DNA from: Gordonia spumicola
GTDB lineage: Bacteria; Actinomycetota; Actinomycetes; Mycobacteriales; Mycobacteriaceae
Length of the DNA stretch: 64,000 nt
NCBI RefSeq assembly: GCF_009932475.1
Contig: NZ_BJOV01000005.1
Coordinates: 1,736,001 to 1,800,000, forward strand
Direction of reading: 5' to 3'
A program made the position numbers and the translations under genes. Positions 1-7,435 of this stretch are shown piece by piece (positions within the stretch are counted from its first letter, which is position 1; the number at the start of each line of letters is the position of its first letter). The notes under the pieces were generated by a model, which had not been told where the DNA came from, did no database searches, and saw only the letters and a program-made list of their open reading frames with translations.

Positions 1-376
1 CGTCGAGCAGGGTGGTGTCCCGTCCGACGAGCCCCGCGACGAGAGCCCTGGCTCCGGCGATGTCGCCCGCGTCGAGCGCGTCGGCGATGTCGTCGCCGAT
101 GGCGGCGAGCGACGTCCCGCCCAGTGCGGTGAACGTCGCGGCGGCCGTCCCGGCGGCGCCGGCCTTGCGGGCGACGATCCCGGCGCAGACGCCGATCCCG
201 ATCCCGGCGGCGGCGAACAGCGCACCCCGCAACCGCGAATCGGCGTATGTCGTCTTCTCGATCGCGGCGACGGTCGTGCCGAACAGCGCGACGGGGTGAC
301 CGCGCCGCGGGTCGGAGAACACTGCGTCGGCGACGGCCCCGGCGCTGATCCCGAGCGCGTCGGCGGTGAGCTGCAT
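1..376 (-). CDS. cobD: Cobalamin biosynthesis protein CobD/CbiB, N-terminal part (gene runs off the window)
   Basis: The first ~125 residues read MQLTADALGISAGAVADAVF, then DPRRGHPVA and GRDTTLLD, which are hallmarks of the adenosylcobinamide-phosphate synthase family. This membrane enzyme attaches the aminopropanol arm to cobyric acid late in B12 synthesis. The ATG at 376 is the first start after an in-frame stop at 398-400. The 3' part lies outside the window. The gene is divergent from the spermidine-synthase-like gene, and their starts are only 36 bp apart. In M. tuberculosis cobD lies close to ahpE; here about 13.5 kb of other genes separate the two. Confidence 0.85.
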   Translation of the reverse strand, partial: MQLTADALGISAGAVADAVFSDPRRGHPVALFGTTVAAIEKTTYADSRLRGALFAAAGIGIGVCAGIVARKAGAAGTAAATFTALGGTSLAAIGDDIADALDAGDIAGARALVAGLVGRDTTLLD

Positions 377-412
377 CCGGTGATCGTATCGGCCCGACTA
401 CGATGGTCCGAC

Positions 413-1225
413 ATGGCCGCCTCCCGTCCCGCCCCCTCCGCGGGAGTATTCGACATCTCCACCGGCACAGCGGAACTCGTGCCCAGCATCGACGGCGGTT
501 GGCTGTTGTCGATCAACGGCGCGCAGTCGAGCCACATCGACCCCGAGAATCCCGACCAACTCGACTTCGAGTACATGCGGCAGGCGGCCGCCGCGATCGC
601 CGACCGGTACCGCGACCGTGCGACTCCGCTGCGGGTGCTGCATCTCGGCGCCGCGGCCTGCGCGCTCCCCCGCCACCTGGCGCACGTCTACCCGCAGTCG
701 CGACACGTCGCCGTCGAGATCGACGCCGAACTCGCGCGCCTGGCCCGTGAATGGTTCGACCTGCCCCGCGCGCCTCGACTGCGGATACGTGTCGGCGACG
801 CCCGTGAGGTGACCGAGAGCCTGCTTCCGGGGACGCGCGACATCGTCATGCGCGACGCGTTCAGCGGCAGCGTGACGCCCGAGCACCTGACGACCGTCGA
901 GTTCACGGAGGCCGTACGCCGGGTCCTCACGCCGGGCGGCCTCTACATCGCGAACTGCGGCGACCGTCGCGACCTGACATCGGTGCGGTCGGAGGTGTCG
1001 ACGATCGGCGAGGTGTTCACCAACGTCGAACTGATCGCCGACCCGTCCATGTTCAAGGGGCGTCGGAGCGGCAACATCGTCGTCGTCGCGGGCGACGGTC
1101 CGCTCCCCGACTCGGCGGACCTCGAACGCACCCTCCGCAGCGACCCCGAACCGGCCCGCCTCATGACCGGCGCGTCGGCCCGGGCCTTCGGTTCCGGCCG
1201 CATCCGCCGCGACACCCCGGCCTAG
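413..1225 (+). CDS. Spermidine synthase-like protein (methyltransferase fold)
   Basis: 270 residues. An N-terminal beta-rich region is followed by a Rossmann-type AdoMet-binding segment (VLHLGAAACALPRHLA, then VAVEIDAELARLAREW) and an acidic VGDAREV loop. This matches spermidine-synthase-like proteins common in actinobacteria. True aminopropyltransferase activity is not assured, because the segment around RDAFSGSVTPEHL replaces the usual acidic catalytic region of SpeE. ATG 413 is chosen because the in-frame extension back to 296 would run into the divergent cobD start. It is a single gene between cobD and a convergent isomerase-family gene. Confidence 0.72.
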   Translation: MAASRPAPSAGVFDISTGTAELVPSIDGGWLLSINGAQSSHIDPENPDQLDFEYMRQAAAAIADRYRDRATPLRVLHLGAAACALPRHLAHVYPQSRHVAVEIDAELARLAREWFDLPRAPRLRIRVGDAREVTESLLPGTRDIVMRDAFSGSVTPEHLTTVEFTEAVRRVLTPGGLYIANCGDRRDLTSVRSEVSTIGEVFTNVELIADPSMFKGRRSGNIVVVAGDGPLPDSADLERTLRSDPEPARLMTGASARAFGSGRIRRDTPA

Positions 1226-1236
1226 ACGCCGCGTCG

Positions 1237-2043
1237 TCAGACGAGGTAGTGCAGGTTCCCGACGATCGATTCGCCGAGTTCCCGATCGCCGTCGATCTCG
1301 ACACGCGGGTCACCCGGTCTGCCGCCCGCGAGCCGCGTGTAGTCGGCGAGGCTGACCCGCAGCGTCACGTCGGCACGACTGTCGAGCGCGGGAACGATCG
1401 CCGCCCGTTCGGTCACCGCGATGTGGACCTGTTCGGGGACGAGGCCGGTGAAGTCGACGGTCACCGTCCGCCCGGACGGGACCCGCGCCTTCTTCCCGAT
1501 CACATACGGCAGGTTGTGAACGAACTCGTCGAGGGTGAACCGCGCGGGCGCCGGATCGGACGGTTCACCCAGGTCGAGCGCGTCGCGGATGTCGAGTTCG
1601 TGGACCCAGCAGTCGAAGTTCCGGACGCGGATGAACCGTCCGTAGCTCTCCGGACCCACCGGGGTGACCGAGTCGGCGTTCCACGCGTCGTCGTCCATCG
1701 CGCGGAGGTCGGCGAGCCGCTTGGCCGTGACGGAGCGGTAGTCGGCCATCACCTCGTCGCGGGTGAGGGCTCGGTAGTGGTCGAGCCAGTTCTCATTGAG
1801 GACACCGATCGGATTCACCACGTGATCCAGCTCGGACACGTCGCGGATCGGGGTCACCTCGCGGCCGTCGAGCATGTTCTCAGTGCCGATGACATGGGCG
1901 ACGATGTCGCCGACGGTCCATCCGGCGAGTCCGCTGTCGGCGTTCCACTGATCGTCGGACAGGGGCGAGACGAGCTGATCGATGGTCGTCCATTGTGCTT
2001 GGAGCGCATCGATGAGCGGGGTCTTGTCGACGATTGTCTTCAC
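1237..2043 (-). CDS. Maleylpyruvate isomerase-family mycothiol-dependent protein
   Basis: 268 residues from a GTG start (MKTIVDKTPLIDALQAQW). It has an N-terminal DinB-like four-helix domain with the typical GWTVGDIVAHVIGTE segment, whose His is a likely metal ligand. A second cluster, CWVHELDIRDAL, follows, and then a C-terminal domain. This is the TIGR03083/TIGR03086-type family, which includes mycothiol-dependent maleylpyruvate isomerase; most members have no known substrate. The open frame extends to 2133, but homology starts at the GTG at 2043. It converges with the spermidine-synthase-like gene, 11 bp stop to stop. Confidence 0.75.
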   Translation of the reverse strand: MKTIVDKTPLIDALQAQWTTIDQLVSPLSDDQWNADSGLAGWTVGDIVAHVIGTENMLDGREVTPIRDVSELDHVVNPIGVLNENWLDHYRALTRDEVMADYRSVTAKRLADLRAMDDDAWNADSVTPVGPESYGRFIRVRNFDCWVHELDIRDALDLGEPSDPAPARFTLDEFVHNLPYVIGKKARVPSGRTVTVDFTGLVPEQVHIAVTERAAIVPALDSRADVTLRVSLADYTRLAGGRPGDPRVEIDGDRELGESIVGNLHYLV

Positions 2044-2177
2044 GGGTGCGAGCCTTCCGAATCCGGTGTGGTGACGTGACGTGAGAGTAGCCGCGAACAC
2101 TGTGCCGTGACGGGAGAATCCGGTTTGGGACACGCCGCGGACACCGGCTACTGTGCCAGAGGACGTCTCGACGTCGC

Positions 2178-2249
2178 GCGCGTATAGCTCAGCGGTAGAG
2201 CTCTGGTCTTACACACCAGCGGTCAGGGGTTCGAATCCCTTTGCGCGCA
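2178..2249 (+). tRNA. tRNA-Val (anticodon UAC)
   Basis: A 72-nt cloverleaf. The acceptor stem GCGCGTA pairs with TGCGCGC, the anticodon stem CTGGT/ACCAG carries the loop CTTACAC with anticodon TAC, and the T loop is TTCGAAT. The discriminator is A. The CCA end is not fully encoded (ACCG follows). Confidence 0.95.
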
Positions 2250-2347
2250 CCGTATGTCATCTGAGCAGGTCTCCAGCGCGCGACCTGCGCCATCGGCGCG
2301 CCTCCCAGTATCGTTGCCCGAGACTCGAGCAGCGGAGGGAGGATCCG

Positions 2348-2746
2348 ATGACCAAGGCGAGACGCTTGTGCATCGTGACGACGTTGTTCGCGGCGGCGGC
2401 CGCGATTCTGTGGGCGGTCGGCCGAGCCGACGCCTCCATGTACGGTGTGATCGCGCTGTCGGTCGGGCTGATGATCATCGCGTTGCCGTTCCTCGGCTAC
2501 CTCAGTGTGTTGTGCGTGATGCTCGGCGACGGATTCCCGACATCGCCGATCACGCATGCGGCTATCGGCGCCGCGGTCGTCTCCCCGATCCCGGTGTTCG
2601 TCATCGGGCAGGCTGCGGGTCTGCTCGTCGCGGGGACCACCGGCTGGCATCCATACGTCGTGCCACCGCTCGCCGCCCTGGCCTCGCTTCTCGTGACGGC
2701 CGTGATCCTCGGGTTCGCGGTGTTCACGACGGAGACGTTCCGCTGA
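2348..2746 (+). CDS. Small integral membrane protein, unknown function
   Basis: 132 residues beginning MTKARRLCIVTTLFAAAAAI, preceded by a good ribosome-binding site (GGAGGGAGGAT). Four hydrophobic segments can be read, roughly at 8-25, 33-60, 70-92 and 100-125. I recognise no conserved catalytic motif or family. It lies just downstream of tRNA-Val, and its stop is 12 bp from the stop of the convergent pseudokinase gene. Confidence 0.65.
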   Translation: MTKARRLCIVTTLFAAAAAILWAVGRADASMYGVIALSVGLMIIALPFLGYLSVLCVMLGDGFPTSPITHAAIGAAVVSPIPVFVIGQAAGLLVAGTTGWHPYVVPPLAALASLLVTAVILGFAVFTTETFR

Positions 2747-2758
2747 CGGGGCGCGCGG

Positions 2759-3568
2759 TCAGCGGAGCGCGTCGATGCGGGATGCGACGTCGGCGGCGGT
2801 GGCCGGGACACGACCGTTGAGGTTGAGGCAACTGGCGACGAGGTCGACTTCGGCGGGAGTCAACCGGGCCGACAGCGACGGCGGGTTCGACAGTGCGGCA
2901 CGGATCGCGAGCACCGGCTGCGACGTCGGGATGGGACCGAACACGCCCGTTCCCGCGAGGACGTAGTGCAGGCAGGCGCCCAACGACCAGATGTCGGTCG
3001 CCCGCGTCGGCAGGCCGCCTGCCAGCAGTGACGGGTCGATGTATTCGACGGATGCCGGCTGCACGAAGCTGGTCAGCGGCTCGTCGGCGGCCAACACGCG
3101 AGACAGCCCGAGGTCGCAGATCCGTCCGCCGCCGTCGGTGAGCATCACCGACGACGGGGTCACGTTTCCGTGCGCGATCCCGGCCTCGTGCAGATCGTGG
3201 ACGCCGCGCGCAGCATCGGCCAGGGCCGCCAACCCCGCGTCGCGGTCGAGGCGGCCCGACGCCGGTTCGGCGAGGGAGCCGTTCGGGAAGTACTCCATCG
3301 CGTACATGAACTGCTCCTGGAGCAGTGCGTCGTACAGTTTCGCGAGGTAGGGCGACTGGACGGCGGCGAAGGCCCGAAGTTCTCGCACGCCGCGCCGGTA
3401 CGCGTCGTCGCTGCAGACGCCGCTGAACACCTTGACCACCACACGATCGTCGGGCAGGCCGAGCCGCGCGGGCGGTCGAGCCAGGAAGAACGTCCCGTTG
3501 CCCGCATCGCCCATGCGGCGGACGACGGTGAAGTCGGCGAGCATCGTCGCCCGGTCGGGTGTGTCCAT
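2759..3568 (-). CDS. Ser/Thr protein kinase-like protein with a degenerate active site (probable pseudokinase)
   Basis: 269 residues with a eukaryotic-type kinase fold. There is a glycine loop around 19-25, the ATP-anchoring Lys in VVVKVF (46) and the alpha-C Glu (63). The catalytic loop reads HGNVTPSSVM at 133-142, where an active kinase has HRDLKPxN: the catalytic Asp is Asn135, the Lys is Thr137 and the Asn is Ser140. DLG stands for DFG at 152-154. ATP binding is possible but phosphotransfer is doubtful. There is no transmembrane segment and no PASTA domain. It is the last gene of a five-gene operon, and its ATG is 5 bp after the antiporter stop. It may act as a scaffold or allosteric partner of the FHA protein or the antiporter (inference). 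Confidence 0.85.
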   Translation of the reverse strand: MDTPDRATMLADFTVVRRMGDAGNGTFFLARPPARLGLPDDRVVVKVFSGVCSDDAYRRGVRELRAFAAVQSPYLAKLYDALLQEQFMYAMEYFPNGSLAEPASGRLDRDAGLAALADAARGVHDLHEAGIAHGNVTPSSVMLTDGGGRICDLGLSRVLAADEPLTSFVQPASVEYIDPSLLAGGLPTRATDIWSLGACLHYVLAGTGVFGPIPTSQPVLAIRAALSNPPSLSARLTPAEVDLVASCLNLNGRVPATAADVASRIDALR

Positions 3569-3573
3569 GTCAG

Positions 3574-5613
3574 TTACCCCTCCACGCTGCGGCCGGCCGA
3601 CGCCGGCACATCGTTGCCGAACTTCTGCGATATCCGATCGCCGAGGCCCTCTTCGCTGACCTCGGTGCCGTCGAACACTCCGAACGCGGCGTCGCTGTCG
3701 ACGACGCCGAGCACGTCGTCCGACTCCGTGCCGACACCGCGTTCGGCGACGTCGACGCGCACTCCCAACGCCGCGACGGGTTTGAGGTCGGCGAGCATCC
3801 GTCGCCGCGACGACGAGGTCTCCACGAGCAGGTCCCGCCGTGTGCGCACGGCGATCTCCGACGCGATCACGACCGCGGTCCGACCGCTGCGGTCGTCCTG
3901 CGCCCGGCACACCAGACGGCCGCCGAGCCCCCGGACGCGGGCTTCGTCGACGAGCATCACCGGTGCGACCGTCAGCGCGAGACCGGTCTCCCGCGCGGAC
4001 CCGTCCAGGACGATCAGGTCGGGCGAACTGGTGTCGGCCATCGCCTCGAGGTCGGCGACCGGGTCGATCGTGAAGCGGCACAGCACCGACGTCGACGCGG
4101 CGTCGGTCAGCCGGGTCGCCAGCGTGTTGAGCTTCTCGATCGCGGCCGCCATCGCGGCGAAATCGGGCACAGCGAACGACGACGCGTCGGCGCTCGACTC
4201 CTTCGGAAGCACACCGGCGACGATCACGTCGGCGCCCGCACCCGTCGCCAGCAGACCGGCGTGGCGCTTCGCCAGCTCGTCGACGTCGGGCGAGAGGTCC
4301 CCGATCACCATCATCACCCGCGTCGCCGACCCGGCGGTCAACGCGCGGCGTTCGAGCGCCTCGATGTCCTTCTCGATCACCTTCGGCGGGTAGATCACCG
4401 ACAGCAGCGGCCCCGCCATCGCGGTCGTGACAAGCGCCATCACCACCATCATCGCGAACAGTTCGTCGCTGAGGACCCCGAGTTCTCGTCCGGCGGTGAG
4501 GATCACGAGTTCGGTGAGACCGCGCGTGTTCATCAGCACCGCGATGGCGGCCGACTGCCGCGGCGGCATGTTCGAGGTCCGGGCGCCGAAATAGGCGCCG
4601 AGGAACTTGCCGACACACGCCACGGCGATCACGGCGAGCAGTTGCAGCCAGCCGGTTCCGTGAATGCCGCCGAGGTCGACACCGAGCCCGGTGATGACGA
4701 AGAACATCGGCAGCAACAGGAGCACCACCGCCTGTTCGATGCGTTCGAGGATCTCGCGGATCAACTGCTCGCCGCCTGCCTTGGGCATCACGACACCGAA
4801 CACGAATGCGCCGATGATCGAGTGGACGCCGATCCAGTCGGTGACCGCCGACGACAGGAAGATGCCGATCAGCACCACCGCGAGCAGGTCCGCGGGGAAG
4901 CCGGACGAGCGGTTGCGCCACGTCAGCAGTTTCGCCAGAAGCGGCCGGACCACGCCGAACATGATCGCCGTGTACACGATGGTGAGGCCGACCGTCGTAG
5001 CCACCTTGGTCGGGCTGCCGCCCTGGATGATCGCGATGATCAACGCCAGGGTGCTCCACGCGATGATGTCGTCGACGGCGGCCGCGGCGAGACTGAACGC
5101 GCCGACCGCGGTGCGCTGCATGCCGCGGTCGGTCAGGATGCGCGCGAGCACGGGGAACGCCGTGATCGACATGGCGATGCCGAGGAAGAGACACATGCCG
5201 AGCTTGTCGATCGGCATGCCGTCGACCGTGCCGTGGGACGAGTACAGCAGCAGGCCGAGACCGACGCCGAGCGCGAACGGCAGGACCACCGAGCACACCG
5301 AGATCGTCGCCGCCGCCCGGCCTCGACCGCGGACGAGGCGCATGTCGAGTTCGAGGCCGACGATGAACATGAACAGGACGAGGCCCACTTGGGCGATCGC
5401 GTTCAGGAGGGGACGGACGTCCGTCGGGAACAGCCACGTCGACGGGTCGCCCGGTAACAATCCGAGCAGGCTGGGGCCGAGGGCGATGCCCGCGACGATC
5501 TCACCGACGACGGGCGGCTGCTTCATCGCCTGCGCGATGCGACCGCCGATCCGGGCCGCGGCGATGACGACGGCGACATCGGCCAACAGGAACATGGTGC
5601 TGTGCGCGGACAT
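3574..5613 (-). CDS. CPA2-family cation:proton antiporter with C-terminal cytosolic domain
   Basis: 679 residues. The N-terminal ~400 residues hold about 12 membrane helices with family hallmarks: KQPPVVGEI near 31, GLELD at 86-90, and the paired ion-binding Asp181-Asp182 in AVDDIIAWS. Residues ~405-679 form a soluble region with repeated alpha/beta segments that resemble two universal-stress-like domains, a regulatory region rather than a classic TrkA-N domain. It likely exchanges K+ or Na+ for H+ across the inner membrane. Its ATG overlaps the stop of the upstream FHA gene by one base (TGATG), indicating translational coupling. The pseudokinase gene follows after 5 bp. Confidence 0.87.
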   Translation of the reverse strand: MSAHSTMFLLADVAVVIAAARIGGRIAQAMKQPPVVGEIVAGIALGPSLLGLLPGDPSTWLFPTDVRPLLNAIAQVGLVLFMFIVGLELDMRLVRGRGRAAATISVCSVVLPFALGVGLGLLLYSSHGTVDGMPIDKLGMCLFLGIAMSITAFPVLARILTDRGMQRTAVGAFSLAAAAVDDIIAWSTLALIIAIIQGGSPTKVATTVGLTIVYTAIMFGVVRPLLAKLLTWRNRSSGFPADLLAVVLIGIFLSSAVTDWIGVHSIIGAFVFGVVMPKAGGEQLIREILERIEQAVVLLLLPMFFVITGLGVDLGGIHGTGWLQLLAVIAVACVGKFLGAYFGARTSNMPPRQSAAIAVLMNTRGLTELVILTAGRELGVLSDELFAMMVVMALVTTAMAGPLLSVIYPPKVIEKDIEALERRALTAGSATRVMMVIGDLSPDVDELAKRHAGLLATGAGADVIVAGVLPKESSADASSFAVPDFAAMAAAIEKLNTLATRLTDAASTSVLCRFTIDPVADLEAMADTSSPDLIVLDGSARETGLALTVAPVMLVDEARVRGLGGRLVCRAQDDRSGRTAVVIASEIAVRTRRDLLVETSSSRRRMLADLKPVAALGVRVDVAERGVGTESDDVLGVVDSDAAFGVFDGTEVSEEGLGDRISQKFGNDVPASAGRSVEG

Positions 5614-7007
5614 CAGATCCTCGCGTGCGGCGACTCGAAGGTCAGGACCCGGTTGCCGAGTCGGATCCGCGCGCCCGGCGCCAGACGGCGCGGCTGTTTC
5701 GGCGGCACCTGCATCTCCACCGCGCCGATCCCGGGATCGACGACGTAGGTCCCGTTGATCGACCCCAGGTCGACGACGAACACGTCCCAGTCGACGAGCC
5801 TGATCTCCAGGTGACGGCGCGAGATCGTGTCGGTGTCGTCGACGAGCGCGATCGTCTTCGGTTCACCCGGCTGCAGTCCTTCGGGTCTGCTCGACGCGAC
5901 GCGCCCGATCACGATGTCGGCGTCGAGCGAGAACACCTCGCCGGTGTCGAGCAACAGCCAGCCCAGAGCCGGCCGCTCCCCCATCACCGGGATGTTCGTC
6001 TGCTGCTCCATGCGGATGCCGCAGGCGCCGCAGATCCAGCCCGCGGGGTGATTGAGGTGCCCGTTGACGCATCGCACACCCAACACCTGCGGCTTGGGCT
6101 TCGGCGTCGGCACGGCGGACACCGGTCTCGGTATCAAGGTGTCCGGCTTCGCGAGCGGTGGGCGCGACGGCGCAGGCGGACGGGGTTGAGCCGGGTTCGA
6201 CACCGGAGGACGCGGGCGTGGCGCGGGACGCCCCGCGGGCCGGTCGACCGGAGGCAGCGGGGCGCGTGCGGGCGGACGCGCCTTGTCCAGGGCCGGCCGC
6301 GCCGCCGGCGTCTCCGGATCGGACCGCAGCGACGAACTGACGAACGGCCGGATCGCCTGCTGTGGCGTCGACTCCGGCATCCGCCCGGGCGTCGGCTTCT
6401 CGACGATCTCGGTGACGGGCATCTCTGGCATGGCCGCGGTGGACGGCGCGTCGTCGTCGGCCGGAGCCGACTGTCCCTTCGATTTCCGGTACTCGGCGAG
6501 TTCCCGCTTCACCCGTTCGATCGCCGCGTTGTAGAAGGCCGTCGCACCGGACACCTCCGGCGAATGCAGACGTGCGCCCGCCGCGGGCACCATGCCGTCG
6601 ACGAGCGCGAACCGCTCCTCGCCGATCGGATCGGCGACGGCGTCGCCGACGAACAGGCCCAGACCCATGAACGGCCACTGGACGGACTGCTCGAACGGGC
6701 GGCCGCCCTCCGGAGCCACGCGGCGCCCGTCGAGTTCGCCGAAGACGTCGCCGCGCAGATACACCATGATTCCCGCATCACCGGGCGCGGCGAACGCGAT
6801 GTCGACGTCGTCCAGTCCGCTGTCGTCGACGAGTGTGGCGACGGCACGGGTCAACGCGTGTCCGGGCGTCCCGCTCAACGCGATCACGTCGTCGGCCAGC
6901 GCCGCAGACCCCGCGCCGAGCACGCACAAGATCCCCGGCTTGCGGATGACGAGTCCGGTTCCGGGGATCAGCGACACCCGTGCCTGGTCACGATCGTCAT
7001 CGGTCAT
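5613..7007 (-). CDS. Zinc-ribbon and FHA domain protein
   Basis: 464 residues. The N-terminal ~170 residues form a globular domain I do not recognise. Next come a charged helix (AIERVKRELAEYRKSKG) and a Pro-rich linker at about 215-320. A Cys cluster (RCVNGHLNHP, WICGACG) looks like a zinc ribbon, and a C-terminal FHA domain carries the canonical motifs IGR, SRRHLEIRL and GSINGTYV. FHA domains bind phosphothreonine peptides, so the protein should read a phosphorylation signal, yet the kinase of the same operon looks inactive. The ATG overlaps the preceding membrane-protein stop by 4 bp, and the gene's stop overlaps the antiporter start by 1 bp. Confidence 0.82.
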   Translation of the reverse strand: MTDDDRDQARVSLIPGTGLVIRKPGILCVLGAGSAALADDVIALSGTPGHALTRAVATLVDDSGLDDVDIAFAAPGDAGIMVYLRGDVFGELDGRRVAPEGGRPFEQSVQWPFMGLGLFVGDAVADPIGEERFALVDGMVPAAGARLHSPEVSGATAFYNAAIERVKRELAEYRKSKGQSAPADDDAPSTAAMPEMPVTEIVEKPTPGRMPESTPQQAIRPFVSSSLRSDPETPAARPALDKARPPARAPLPPVDRPAGRPAPRPRPPVSNPAQPRPPAPSRPPLAKPDTLIPRPVSAVPTPKPKPQVLGVRCVNGHLNHPAGWICGACGIRMEQQTNIPVMGERPALGWLLLDTGEVFSLDADIVIGRVASSRPEGLQPGEPKTIALVDDTDTISRRHLEIRLVDWDVFVVDLGSINGTYVVDPGIGAVEMQVPPKQPRRLAPGARIRLGNRVLTFESPHARI

Positions 7008-7435
7008 ACGAAGCTGCCCCCTCGGAATCGCTGCCGCGGGAAGACTATCCGCAACGGGCCGTTGAGCACGAAGAACACGATCAGCCAGGTGGTGACGAAT
7101 TGGATGACGAACGCCGGCGTCGGCGGCAGATACCCGTCGGGCATCACGAACTTGAGGACCAGCCACAGCACGACGCCCTCGTTGATCCCGGTGAGCAGCG
7201 TGAACAGGGTCGGCCAGTCCTTCTCCCACCGGAACTGTTGGATGGCGTGGTAGATCAGCTCCCAGACGACGCCGATCGCGATCATCACGGTGAGCACCAC
7301 GTAGGCGACGCGATAGTTGTCGGAGACGGACGCGCCGGTCGGCAGCACCGGCGCGACGATCGCCGTCCACAGTCCGCCGACGACGAGTCCGACGAGGACT
7401 CGCAGTTGAAGGCGTCCGTTCAGGGTCGGCAGCAT
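7004..7435 (-). CDS. Small membrane protein of the FHA/antiporter operon
   Basis: 143 residues with about four membrane helices (roughly 12-32, 44-62, 78-98 and 107-128). Notable conserved-looking parts are AIQQFRWEKDWPTLF between helices 2 and 3 and PRQRFRGGSFV at the C-terminus. I recognise no family. Its ATG follows the TGA of the FAD-protein gene with no spacer, and its stop overlaps the FHA gene start by 4 bp, so it is almost certainly co-translated with both. It could anchor the soluble operon products at the membrane (inference). Confidence 0.75.
   Translation of the reverse strand: MLPTLNGRLQLRVLVGLVVGGLWTAIVAPVLPTGASVSDNYRVAYVVLTVMIAIGVVWELIYHAIQQFRWEKDWPTLFTLLTGINEGVVLWLVLKFVMPDGYLPPTPAFVIQFVTTWLIVFFVLNGPLRIVFPRQRFRGGSFV

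Noticed and set aside
2759..5437. A single 892-codon open frame covering the kinase and most of the antiporter region
   Set aside because: Only the last 269 codons look like protein; the rest is Arg/Pro-rich shadow of the antiporter frame. An ATG at 3568 with kinase homology defines the real gene.
3559..5457. Long plus-strand open frames opposite the antiporter, and similar antisense frames opposite aceE, dnaG, fadD and the MFS gene
   Set aside because: Arg/His/Asp-rich low-complexity translations typical of antisense frames in GC-rich genes; no ribosome-binding sites or recognisable domains.
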